Below the pieces are notes generated by a model. The model had not been told where the DNA came from, searched no databases, and saw only the letters and a program-made list of their open reading frames with translations. The position numbers and the translations under genes are program-made. A stretch of DNA of 20,329 nt from an uncultured Lachnospiraceae bacterium (lineage in GTDB: Bacteria > Bacillota > Clostridia > Lachnospirales > Lachnospiraceae): assembly GCA_910577765.1 (NCBI GenBank), contig CAJTOV010000064.1, positions 1 through 20,329 of the forward strand, in the 5' to 3' direction. Numbering within the stretch: position 1 is the stretch's first letter; each line of letters opens with the position of its first letter. Positions 1-6,810 of the stretch are shown here, one piece after another.

Positions 1-64
<64 letters not shown>

Positions 65-67
65 TAT

Positions 68-140
68 GGGCGTGTAGCTCAGTCGGTAGAGCACCTGACT
101 TTTAATCAGGTTGTCCGGGGTTCGAATCCCCGCACGCTCA
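68..140 (+). tRNA. tRNA-Lys (TTT)
   Basis: This is a complete cloverleaf. Acceptor strands GGGCGTG and CACGCTC pair with one G-T, and the discriminator is A140. The anticodon stem-loop is CCTGA-CTTTTAA-TCAGG with anticodon TTT. The T-arm contains GGTTCGAATCC. CCA is not encoded. It is the last tRNA of the cluster and is followed by an intrinsic terminator. Confidence 0.97.
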
Positions 141-153
141 GTGTGTACGAGAC

Positions 154-181
154 GGAAATCCTGGAAGGGTTTCCTTTTTTT
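154..181 (+). terminator. Intrinsic terminator of the tRNA operon
   Basis: GGAAATCC (154-161) pairs with GGGTTTCC (167-174), an 8-bp stem with one T-G pair and a 5-nt loop, followed by seven T residues (175-181). It lies 13 bp after tRNA-Lys. The minus-strand neighbour gets no T-run from it, so it works in one direction only. Confidence 0.85.
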
Positions 182-188
182 GATTTGT

Positions 189-416
189 TTACTCATCGAA
201 ATCTACGATTACGTAGAAGCCGCGGTCATTTTCCCGGATATCCCGGATAATGCCTTCCCGTGATTTAAGCCGGTTGCGGGAGGAGAAGCAGCCGGACATG
301 GCCACGGCGGGCTCAATGATATAGCTGTAGTTGACACCTTCCCGTTCAATAATTTCTACTTTGTCGCCAATGTTGACAAGACCCTGGCGTTCCATTTTAA
401 ATTCTACCTGTCTCAT
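189..416 (-). CDS. Small conserved-looking protein of unknown function (75 aa)
   Basis: I do not recognise this family. The product is a small soluble protein, rich in charged residues, with no signal peptide or membrane segment. The middle (about residues 14-40, with IGDKVEI and IIEPAVAMSG) looks beta-rich, followed by a basic stretch (RNRLKSREG) and an acidic end (VIVDFDE). The single Cys is near residue 43. The gene is believable because AAAGGGGA sits about nine bases before the ATG and a good minus-strand promoter lies at 467-495. It is convergent with the tRNA operon and divergent from the decarboxylase-like gene. Nothing in the sequence assigns a function. Confidence 0.75.
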   Translation of the reverse strand: MRQVEFKMERQGLVNIGDKVEIIEREGVNYSYIIEPAVAMSGCFSSRNRLKSREGIIRDIRENDRGFYVIVDFDE

Positions 417-466
417 GATGTATTCCCCTTTTTGTGATAAAAACTTGCTTCCCTTAAGCTCTATCT

Positions 467-495
467 ATTATATGGGATTATGGATGGAAAGTAAA
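467..495 (-). promoter_or_regulatory. Predicted sigma-A promoter for the 75-aa gene
   Basis: On the minus strand, -35 TTTACT (490-495) and -10 TATAAT (467-472) are separated by 17 bp. The -10 is a perfect consensus. The predicted start of transcription is near 460, about 44 bases before the ATG. No comparably good plus-strand promoter for the divergent gene at 543 is visible. Confidence 0.65.
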
Positions 496-542
496 TACCC
501 TTGTGAACAGTAAGGATTATAAGAAAGGATTGTTATAAAATT

Positions 543-2201
543 ATGAAGGAAAAAGATCTGCTGTTAAAGCGGCTAAAGTCATATGGGGAAGGGGAATGGT
601 ATCCTTTCCATATGCCCGGGCACAAGAGACGGGTGGCCGGAACCATAATGGAGGAAGCAGGGAATCTGTTTGGAATGGATATTACGGAGATTGAGGGATT
701 TGACAATCTCCACCATGCAGAGGGGATTCTGAAAGCTTCCATGGAGTGGGCAGCCTCTGTCTATGAATCGGACAGGACGTATTATCTGGTAAATGGAAGC
801 AGCGGGGGGATTCTCAGCGGAATCTCTGCTGTGGTCCGGCCAGGGGACGGGATTCTGGTGGCCCGGAACTGTCATAAGTCCGTGTATCATGGAGTTATCC
901 TCAACCGGCTCAATGTCCACTATGTTTATCCACAAATCATTCCGGAAATGGGGATACAGGGCGGGATTCTTCCGGAGGATGTGGAAAAGTCCCTGGCAGA
1001 CCATAGGGATATCCGGGCTGTGGTGATCGTGTCCCCTACTTATGACGGAGTGGTGTCAGATGTGGAAAGAATTGCCCAGATCGTTCACGGATATGGAATT
1101 CCCCTGATTGTGGACGAGGCCCACGGAGCCCATTTTTCCTTTGGAAATATGGGAAATGGAAGGTTCCTGTTCCCGGAATCGGCAGTGAGAAAGGGAGCAG
1201 ACCTGGTGATCCAGAGTCTTCACAAGACCCTGCCCTCCCTGACCCAGACAGGGGTCCTCCATGTAGGGGGAAATCTGGTGGACCGTGGCAGGCTGGAACG
1301 TTTCCTACAGATCTATCAGAGCAGCAGCCCTTCCTATGTATTCATGGCCAGTATTGAAGCATGTATTTTTGAGATGGAACAGAGGGGAAGACAGCGGATG
1401 GAAGCTTTCTCCCAAAGGCTGGAACGGCTTAGAAGGAAGCTTGGGGGAATGAAGAATCTGGTGCTTCTGGATGAAAAGGTATTGGCCGGGTATGCCCTGG
1501 ATTGTTCCAGAATCGTTATTTCATGCAGGAGCTGTATTCTGACTGTCGGAAAGGGAATCCGGAAAGACCTGAATCCGGAACAGGGAATCCTCAGCGGGGA
1601 GATGCTGATGGAATTTCTCCGGCAACAGTTCCATCTGGAACTGGAAATGTGCGGCGCCGATTATGTGGTGGCTATTACAACCGTGATGGATACGGAGGAA
1701 GGTCTGGAAAGGCTGGCAGATGGTCTGCTGGAGGTGGACGGCTGGCTGGAGCGGGCAGACGAAAGGAAGACAGGACTTCTGGAGCGGATACATGGGAGAG
1801 GGGCAGGAGAGTGTCCGAAGGCGGAGCATAAGAGAGAGCCAGGGGAGTGCCTGAGGGCGGAGTATAAGAGAGAGAGTCGTCTGAAGGTGGAGCATAAGAC
1901 AGAGCCAGCGGAGTCTCCGGTAGGTTTTCCGGATTCTGGAGAGGCTGCCATGGGCATTGCAGATGCCCTGGATGCTCCTTCCCATGGGCGCCCGGTGGAG
2001 GACACAGCGGGGGATATTTCCGCTGAGTTTGTGTATCTGTATCCTCCGGGTATTCCCATTCTGGTACCTGGGGAGCGGATTACGGAAACAGTTGTGGAAA
2101 AAATAGCAGAGTACCGGAAGCTGGGCCTGCCGGTCCAGGGCATGGAGGATAAAGATTCCAGAGTGCTGAAGGTGGTGGGTAACAGTTCAAGGGGTATCTG
2201 A
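543..2201 (+). CDS. PLP-dependent Orn/Lys/Arg decarboxylase-like protein (YaaO type)
   Basis: This is a fold-type I PLP enzyme of the group III basic amino acid decarboxylase family. Such enzymes decarboxylate lysine, arginine or ornithine to a polyamine precursor; the substrate cannot be read from sequence. Visible marks are the N-terminal FHMPGHKR (about residues 22-29), NGSSGGI at the cofactor phosphate site, DEAHGAHF (Asp for the PLP ring nitrogen) and SLHKTLPSLTQTG with the probable Schiff-base lysine K228. The C-terminal domain includes YPPGIPILVPGE. Between them, residues 423-457 are a hydrophilic three-unit repeat not expected in the family, which makes the protein (552 aa) longer than its relatives (about 480 aa). 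The last residues and the stop codon come from a 31-bp palindromic element. AAAGGA lies about 12 bases before the ATG. The gene heads a block that matches the B. subtilis yaaO neighbourhood. Confidence 0.88.
   Translation: MKEKDLLLKRLKSYGEGEWYPFHMPGHKRRVAGTIMEEAGNLFGMDITEIEGFDNLHHAEGILKASMEWAASVYESDRTYYLVNGSSGGILSGISAVVRPGDGILVARNCHKSVYHGVILNRLNVHYVYPQIIPEMGIQGGILPEDVEKSLADHRDIRAVVIVSPTYDGVVSDVERIAQIVHGYGIPLIVDEAHGAHFSFGNMGNGRFLFPESAVRKGADLVIQSLHKTLPSLTQTGVLHVGGNLVDRGRLERFLQIYQSSSPSYVFMASIEACIFEMEQRGRQRMEAFSQRLERLRRKLGGMKNLVLLDEKVLAGYALDCSRIVISCRSCILTVGKGIRKDLNPEQGILSGEMLMEFLRQQFHLELEMCGADYVVAITTVMDTEEGLERLADGLLEVDGWLERADERKTGLLERIHGRGAGECPKAEHKREPGECLRAEYKRESRLKVEHKTEPAESPVGFPDSGEAAMGIADALDAPSHGRPVEDTAGDISAEFVYLYPPGIPILVPGERITETVVEKIAEYRKLGLPVQGMEDKDSRVLKVVGNSSRGI
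1809..1910 (+). repeat. In-frame 36-bp tandem repeat inside the decarboxylase gene
   Basis: Three degenerate copies of a unit encoding roughly ECPKAEHKREPG start near 1809, 1845 and 1875. The second copy is two codons shorter. The core GCGGAGCATAAGAGAGAG recurs with few changes. The repeat encodes a charged linker between the PLP domain and the C-terminal domain. Confidence 0.8.
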
Positions 2202-2209
2202 ACTGTTAC
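2179..2209 (+). repeat. 31-bp palindromic element, copy 1, carrying the decarboxylase stop codon
   Basis: Arms GTAACAGTTCA (2179-2189) and TGAACTGTTAC (2199-2209) are perfectly complementary over 11 bp, with a 9-nt loop AGGGGTATC. The stop TGA of the decarboxylase gene is the first triplet of the right arm. No T-run follows, so it is not a classic terminator. An identical copy in the opposite orientation lies at 7549-7579 and a degenerate copy at 2844-2874. Confidence 0.9.
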
Positions 2210-2272
2210 GGTGGTGGAAGAAGCCATGGTTCCGGTATAAATGAAAATCAGAAAATTGGAGATTATTTACAC

Positions 2273-2866
2273 ATGGGAAAAATTTATTATATGATGGGAA
2301 AAAGTGCCTCCGGCAAGGACACCCTTTACAAGCGTCTTCTGAACCAGTGTCCGGATCTGAAGCCGCTGGTGCTGTATACCACCAGGCCCCGGCGGGAGGG
2401 GGAGGTGGACGGGGTGGAGTATCATTTTATCACCCGGGAAGCTTTTAAGGACCTGGAGGCCGGGGGAAGGGTGATCGAATCCCGGACCTACCATACGGTC
2501 CAGGGGCCATGGACGTATGCTACCGTGGACGACGGGCAGGTGCGGCTGGAGGACGGGGAGTATCTGGCCATGGGAACCCTGGAGTCTTATGAAAAAATCC
2601 GCAGGTATTTCGGGGCAGAGGGTGTGGTGCCGGTGTACATCATTCTTGAGGACGGAATCCGGCTGGAGCGGGCCCTGGCCCGGGAGCGCCAGCAGAAGCA
2701 GCCCAGATATGCGGAGCTGTGCCGCAGGTTCCTGGCGGATCAGGAGGATTTTTCCGATGAGAATCTGGAACAGTGCGGGATTACCCATGGGTTCATAAAC
2801 GAGGATCTGGAGGAGTGTACCCGGGAGATTCTGGAAATGATCCGTAAGAGTTCCAGGGATGTCTGA
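2273..2866 (+). CDS. gmk: Guanylate-kinase-like nucleotide kinase
   Basis: A P-loop kinase of the guanylate kinase family, which moves phosphate from ATP to GMP in the cytoplasm. It has a Walker A motif GKSASGKDT (residues 9-17), the GMP-binding TTRPRREGEVDGVEYHF stretch (about residues 41-57) and a lid-like RERQQKQPRYAEL region. The length of 197 aa fits the family. The glycine loop differs from the usual SGPSGAGKGT of housekeeping Gmk, so this may be a second paralogue with another substrate. It occupies the place held by tmk in the matching B. subtilis block, between the decarboxylase-like gene and holB. GGAG at 2258-2261 is the likely ribosome binding site. Its final codons and stop fall in a degenerate copy of the 31-bp palindrome. 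Confidence 0.82.
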   Translation: MGKIYYMMGKSASGKDTLYKRLLNQCPDLKPLVLYTTRPRREGEVDGVEYHFITREAFKDLEAGGRVIESRTYHTVQGPWTYATVDDGQVRLEDGEYLAMGTLESYEKIRRYFGAEGVVPVYIILEDGIRLERALARERQQKQPRYAELCRRFLADQEDFSDENLEQCGITHGFINEDLEECTREILEMIRKSSRDV

Positions 2867-2874
2867 ACTGCTGC
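2844..2874 (+). repeat. 31-bp palindromic element, copy 2 (degenerate), carrying the gmk stop codon
   Basis: This stretch matches copy 1 at 25 of 31 positions without gaps. The TGA stop of gmk (2864-2866) falls at exactly the same element position as the decarboxylase stop in copy 1. The substitutions break several pairs of the stem, so this copy looks older. Confidence 0.65.
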
Positions 2875-2915
2875 GGTGATCCGGGGAGGGAAACACCGGA
2901 AACTGTAACATTTTC

Positions 2916-2944
2916 TATACAGACACGGGAATTTGTGATATACT
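2916..2944 (+). promoter_or_regulatory. Candidate extended -10 promoter ahead of holB
   Basis: TATACT (2939-2944) is preceded by TG one base upstream (2936-2937), an extended -10. A weak -35 TATACA (2916-2921, 4 of 6 consensus bases) lies 17 bp upstream. Transcription would start near 2951, about 20 bases before the holB ATG. It could drive holB-ricT-yabB-rsmI independently. Confidence 0.5.
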
Positions 2945-2970
2945 TTTGGGGAAATGAAAGGAGCCTTGCC

Positions 2971-3960
2971 ATGTTGACGTTCCAGGAAATTATCGGTCAT
3001 GAGAATATTAAGGAGCATTTCCAGAGGGTGATCCGGGAGCAGAAGGTTTCCCATGCCTATATGCTGGTGGGGGAAGCGGGGATGGGGAAGAAATCCCTGG
3101 CGGATGCATTTGCCCTGACCCTTCTGTGTGAGAAGGGGCGGATGGAGCCCTGCATGGAGTGCCATGCCTGTAAGCAGGTGCTGGCAGGCAGTCACCCGGA
3201 CCTGGTGTATGTGACCCATGAAAAGCCGGGGAGCATTGGGGTGGATGAGATACGGGAACAGATCAATGATTCGGTGATGGTGAGACCTTACAGCAGTTCC
3301 TACAAAATCTATATTGTGGATGAGGCGGAGAAGATGACTTCCCAGGCCCAGAATGCCCTTTTAAAGACTCTGGAGGAGCCGCCGTCTTATGTGGTGATTC
3401 TGCTGCTGGCTGACAGCCAGGAGTCATTTCTTCCTACGATTCTTTCCCGGTGTGTGCAGCTTAAGTTAAAGCCGCTGCGGGATTCGGTGGTGCGTGGTTA
3501 CCTTACGGGGAATCTGGGAGTAGCCGAGGGGGAAGCGGATATATATGCGGCTTTTGCCAGGGGGAATCTGGGGAAAGCGGTGCAGATTGCGTCGTCGGAG
3601 GATTTCCGGAATATGTACCAGGAGGTTCTGCATCTTCTGAAACACATCCGGGATATGGATATTTCGGAGCTGCTGGATTATATACGGAAACTGAAAGAGG
3701 ATTCGGTGGACATCCAGGAGGTTCTGGATTTTATGCTGATGTGGTACCGGGATGTGCTGCTTTATAAGGTGACTACGGATATCAATCTGCTGATTTTTAA
3801 GGATGAGTATGGAAAGTTCAAGGAGATCAGTGACAGAAGCTCCTATGACGGGCTGAAGCGGATTCTGGAGGCCATTGACAAGGCCAAGGTCCGGCTGAAT
3901 GCCAATGTGAATATGGAGCTGGCCATGGAGCTGATGCTTCTTGTGATGAAGGAAAACTGA
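2971..3960 (+). CDS. holB: DNA polymerase III delta' subunit
   Basis: Clamp-loader subunit of the replisome, an AAA+ protein related to DnaX. From the N-terminus it shows HAYMLVGEAGMGKKS (P-loop-like, residues 28-42), a zinc module with cysteines at 53, 61, 64 and 67, the Walker B-like VDEAEKM, NALLKTLEEPP, and the sensor-1 motif LSRCVQL. The C-terminal third is the helical collar. I chose ATG 2971 because AAAGGAG (2957-2963) lies seven bases upstream. A longer reading frame from GTG 2935 would start inside the predicted promoter. The protein is 329 aa, normal for the family. ricT follows after 39 bp, as in B. subtilis (holB-yaaT). Confidence 0.95.
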   Translation: MLTFQEIIGHENIKEHFQRVIREQKVSHAYMLVGEAGMGKKSLADAFALTLLCEKGRMEPCMECHACKQVLAGSHPDLVYVTHEKPGSIGVDEIREQINDSVMVRPYSSSYKIYIVDEAEKMTSQAQNALLKTLEEPPSYVVILLLADSQESFLPTILSRCVQLKLKPLRDSVVRGYLTGNLGVAEGEADIYAAFARGNLGKAVQIASSEDFRNMYQEVLHLLKHIRDMDISELLDYIRKLKEDSVDIQEVLDFMLMWYRDVLLYKVTTDINLLIFKDEYGKFKEISDRSSYDGLKRILEAIDKAKVRLNANVNMELAMELMLLVMKEN

Positions 3961-3999
3961 TAGCATTGACTGCCGGATGGCAGCGGACTGGAGATATGT

Positions 4000-4908
4000 A
4001 TGGTTAAGATTATTGGTGTGCGTTTCCGGAATGCGGGGAAGATCTATTATTTCGCGCCGGGAAAGCTGAATATTAAGACCGGGGACCACGTGATCGTGGA
4101 GACGGCCAGGGGAATCGAGTACGGGTATGTGGTGCTGGGGAACCGGGAGGTGGAGGACAACAAGGTGGTCCAGCCTTTGAAATCGGTGATCCGCATGGCT
4201 ACCAGCGAGGACCATGAGCGGGAGCGGCTGAACCATAAGAAGGAAAAGGACGCTTTCCGCATCTGTCAGGAGAAGATCCGCAAGCATGAGCTGGAAATGA
4301 AGCTGATTGATGTGGAGTATACTTTTGACAACAACAAGATTCTGTTTTATTTTACTGCGGACGGGCGGATTGATTTCCGGGAGCTGGTAAAGGACCTGGC
4401 GTCTGTATTTAAGACGCGGATTGAGCTGCGGCAGGTGGGGGTCCGGGATGAGACCAAGATCGTGGGGGGCATCGGCATCTGCGGACGGGCGCTGTGCTGC
4501 CATTCCTATCTGTCGGAGTTTATTCCGGTGTCCATTAAGATGGCCAAGGAGCAGAATCTGTCTCTGAATCCTACCAAGATTTCCGGGGTCTGCGGCAGGC
4601 TTATGTGCTGCCTGAAAAATGAGGAGGAGACTTACGAGTATCTTAACAGCAAGCTTCCGGGGGTGGGGGATTATGTGACCACCGACGACGGGCTTAAGGG
4701 TGAGGTTCACAGTGTCAGTGTGCTGCGGCAGCTTGTGAAGGTGGTCGTGGTGGTGGACAAGGATGAGAAGGAGATCCGGGAGTACAAGGTGGACCAGCTG
4801 AAATTCCGTCCCAGGCGGAAAAAGGGCAAGGTCAATGTGGATGACAGCGAGCTTAAGAAGCTGGAGGCCCTGGAGCGCAAGGAAGGGAAGTCGAAACTGG
4901 ATGAGTAG
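4000..4908 (+). CDS. ricT: PSP1-domain protein RicT (YaaT)
   Basis: In B. subtilis RicT forms a complex with RicA (YmcA) and RicF (YlbF) that binds iron-sulfur clusters and steers RNase Y-dependent mRNA processing, affecting sporulation, competence and biofilm formation. The product (302 aa) has the N-terminal GVRFRNAGKIYYFAPG and a PSP1 core. The family's cysteine signature appears twice: GICGRALCC (Cys161, 166, 167) and GVCGRLMCC (Cys198, 203, 204). The C-terminus is lysine-rich. GGAG at 3990-3993 lies six bases before the ATG. Its last codons overlap the start of the methyltransferase gene by 8 bp, so the two are translationally coupled. The partner genes ricA and ricF are not in the window. 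Confidence 0.93.
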   Translation: MVKIIGVRFRNAGKIYYFAPGKLNIKTGDHVIVETARGIEYGYVVLGNREVEDNKVVQPLKSVIRMATSEDHERERLNHKKEKDAFRICQEKIRKHELEMKLIDVEYTFDNNKILFYFTADGRIDFRELVKDLASVFKTRIELRQVGVRDETKIVGGIGICGRALCCHSYLSEFIPVSIKMAKEQNLSLNPTKISGVCGRLMCCLKNEEETYEYLNSKLPGVGDYVTTDDGLKGEVHSVSVLRQLVKVVVVVDKDEKEIREYKVDQLKFRPRRKKGKVNVDDSELKKLEALERKEGKSKLDE

Positions 4909-5791
4909 GATAGAGAGCCGGCGGGAGGCCGGCGGCGGCTGCCCTGGGGGAGAGCAGCCGGGAGAGACTGGCGGCGTCCGGGCCGGGAGCGGGCAGCCGG
5001 AAGAGACTGGCGGCGGGGCCGGAGGAAAACAGCCGGAAAAGGCCGGTGGCGTGTCTCCCGGCCTGGTTAGGGCTGACGAGCGGGTGGATGATTTGCAGCG
5101 GAACGGTTACCGGATTATCCAGAAGCGGGACGGGTTCTGTTTTGGCATGGATGCGGTTCTTTTGTCGGGCTTTGCCAGGGCCAGGCGGGGGGAGCGGGTG
5201 CTGGACCTGGGAACAGGTACCGGGATTATTCCCATCCTTCTGGAGGCAAAGACAAAAGGGGAGCATTTTACGGGACTGGAGATCCAGGAGCAGGTGGCGG
5301 ATATGGCGCAGCGCAGTGTTAAGCTGAATGGGCTGGGGCAGCGGGTATCCATCGTACAGGGAGATATAAAGGAAGCCAGCCGGATATTCGGCAGGGCTTC
5401 TTTTGATGTGGTGACTTCCAATCCGCCTTATATGAATGACCGGCATGGGCTTAAGAACCCGGAGCTTCCCAAGGCCATTGCCCGCCATGAGGTGCTGTGC
5501 TGCCTGGAGGATGTGGTGCGGGAGGCAGCGGCTGTGTTAAAGCCCGGAGGCCGGTTCTATCTGGTTCACAGGCCCAGGCGGCTGGCGGAGATTATGGCGG
5601 TGTTCCAGCGGTACCGGCTGGAGCCGAAACGGATGAAAATGGTTCATCCATATGCGGACCGGGAGGCCAACATGGTACTTCTGGAAGCGGTCCGGGGCGG
5701 GGGCGCCATGATGAAGGTGGAGGCGCCGGTAATTGTATTCCGGGAGCCTGGAGTGTACTCGGAAGAGATTGTTACCACGTATGGTTATTGA
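4901..5791 (+). CDS. yabB: tRNA1(Val) adenine-37 N6-methyltransferase family protein, with a repeat-rich N-terminal extension
   Basis: SAM-dependent methyltransferase of the TrmN6/YfiC/YabB family, which methylates A37 of tRNA-Val. The core begins at DERVDDLQRNGYRIIQ (about residue 59). It shows motif I VLDLGTGTGIIP (from residue 100) and the adenine N6-methyltransferase motif NPPY (174-177). Residues 1-57 are a Gly/Pro/Glu-rich extension containing three copies of a QPEETGG-like unit, absent from typical members. The ATG at 4901 overlaps the end of ricT; GGAAGGG lies about 10-15 bases upstream. Since the family normally starts close to the DERLDDLQ motif, an internal start near 5050 cannot be excluded, but no strong Shine-Dalgarno sequence is seen there. 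rsmI follows after 86 bp, as in B. subtilis. Confidence 0.88.
   Translation: MSRIESRREAGGGCPGGEQPGETGGVRAGSGQPEETGGGAGGKQPEKAGGVSPGLVRADERVDDLQRNGYRIIQKRDGFCFGMDAVLLSGFARARRGERVLDLGTGTGIIPILLEAKTKGEHFTGLEIQEQVADMAQRSVKLNGLGQRVSIVQGDIKEASRIFGRASFDVVTSNPPYMNDRHGLKNPELPKAIARHEVLCCLEDVVREAAAVLKPGGRFYLVHRPRRLAEIMAVFQRYRLEPKRMKMVHPYADREANMVLLEAVRGGGAMMKVEAPVIVFREPGVYSEEIVTTYGY
4955..5051 (+). repeat. In-frame tandem repeat in the N-terminal extension of the methyltransferase
   Basis: CAGCCGG-based units start at 4955, 4994 and 5030 (periods 39 and 36 bp). Each continues with a variant of GAGACTGGCGGCG. They encode QPGETGG, QPEETGG and QPEKAGG. Periods are multiples of three, so the frame is kept. 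Confidence 0.8.
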
Positions 5792-5830
5792 ATTCAGATA
5801 CCAGTCAGCCGGGCAGCAAATCATATAAGA

Positions 5831-5851
5831 AAGCGTGTTGCAGGCATGCTT
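5831..5851 (+). repeat. Short hairpin repeat with conserved TTGCAGG loop, copy 1
   Basis: AAGCGTG (5831-5837) and CATGCTT (5845-5851) form a 7-bp stem with one G-T pair around the loop TTGCAGG. The 17-mer at 5835-5851 recurs with one change (T to C) at 11987-12003, upstream of fabF. Here it lies 26 bp before the rsmI start. Confidence 0.6.
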
Positions 5852-5877
5852 ATTTGCAGAAATGGGAGGGAAGGAAG

Positions 5878-6756
5878 ATGCCGGATACAGGTGACAGGAA
5901 CAGGAAAATTATGGGAGAGGGAATGCTGTACCTTTGTGCGACTCCCATCGGCAACCTGGAGGATATTACCCTGCGGGTTCTGCGGGTTTTAAAAGAGGTG
6001 GACCTGATCGCGGCGGAGGATACCAGGAACAGTCTCCGGCTGCTGAATCATTTTGATATCCGGACTCCCATGACCAGTTATCATGAGTATAACAAGTATG
6101 ACAAGGCCCGGTATCTGGTGGAGCAGATGGGGCAGGGGCGGAAGGTGGCTCTGGTGACGGATGCAGGGACGCCTGGGATCTCGGACCCGGGGGAGGAGCT
6201 GGTACGGCAGTGTTATGAAGCAGGGATTGGGGTAACCAGTCTGCCGGGGCCTGCGGCCTGCGTCACGGCCCTGACTTTGTCCGGGTTATCCACAAGAAGG
6301 TTCTGTTTCGAGGCATTTCTTCCACATAATAAGAAGGAGCGGCAGTGGATTCTGGAGGAACTGAAAAGGGAAACCAGGACCATTGTGGTCTATGAGGCGC
6401 CCCATCACCTGGTGAATACCCTGGGGGAGCTGGCAGAGGCTCTGGGCGGGCAGCGGCAGGTGCGGCTGTGCCGGGAGCTGACCAAACGGTATGAGCAGGT
6501 GCAGGCCATGACCCTGGCCGGGGCCCTGGAACATTTCGGGGACCAGGAGCCCAGGGGGGAGTATGTGCTGGTGATTGAGGGCCGCAGTGTGGAGGAAATC
6601 CGGCAGGAGCGGCAGCGGTCCTGGGAGGAGATGAGCCTGGAGGAGCATATGGAGCTTTACTTATCCCAGGGGGTGGACCGGAAGGAGGCCATGAAGCTGG
6701 TGGCCAGGGACCGGGGGATGGGGAAGCGGGATGTGTACCGGGCGCTGCAGGTGTGA
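5878..6756 (+). CDS. rsmI: 16S rRNA (cytidine-1402 2'-O) methyltransferase
   Basis: RsmI (YabC/YraL) uses SAM to 2'-O-methylate C1402 in the decoding centre of 16S rRNA. The tetrapyrrole-methylase fold is clear: LYLCATPIGNLEDITLR at the start, LIAAEDTR, VTDAGTPGISDPG (about residues 93-105) in the SAM site, then GPAACVTALTLSGL, YEAPHHLVNTL and a C-terminal helix-rich tail. ATG 5878 is chosen because GGAGG (5865-5869) sits eight bases upstream. This gives 292 aa, with about 15 residues before the conserved start. ATG 5911 or 5923 would give a length closer to the core domain but have weaker spacing. It is the last intact gene of the yaaO-yabC-like block. Confidence 0.93.
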   Translation: MPDTGDRNRKIMGEGMLYLCATPIGNLEDITLRVLRVLKEVDLIAAEDTRNSLRLLNHFDIRTPMTSYHEYNKYDKARYLVEQMGQGRKVALVTDAGTPGISDPGEELVRQCYEAGIGVTSLPGPAACVTALTLSGLSTRRFCFEAFLPHNKKERQWILEELKRETRTIVVYEAPHHLVNTLGELAEALGGQRQVRLCRELTKRYEQVQAMTLAGALEHFGDQEPRGEYVLVIEGRSVEEIRQERQRSWEEMSLEEHMELYLSQGVDRKEAMKLVARDRGMGKRDVYRALQV

Positions 6757-6810
6757 GGCAGTTCAGACAGGATCGAACGCTTATAAACAGGGATGGAAAC
6801 GGAGGGGCTT

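Noticed and set aside
421..542. A riboswitch, T-box or plus-strand promoter upstream of the decarboxylase gene
   Set aside because: No T-box or known riboswitch motif was seen. A TTGTGA at 501 has no -10 at proper spacing.
2179..2209. The 31-bp palindromes as intrinsic terminators
   Set aside because: No T-run follows any of the copies. A weak effect on mRNA ends cannot be excluded.
2935..2970. Upstream GTG extension of holB
   Set aside because: The extension overlaps a predicted promoter and adds residues not found in the family; ATG 2971 has a strong Shine-Dalgarno.
3466..4710. A 414-codon minus-strand open frame opposite holB and ricT
   Set aside because: It is rich in His, Leu, Pro and Gln with no domain, the pattern of an antisense shadow of a GC-biased gene. 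Both plus-strand genes are certain.
6757..6800. A further copy of the 31-bp element after rsmI (CAGTTCAGA near 6759)
   Set aside because: Only nine bases match and no second arm is present.
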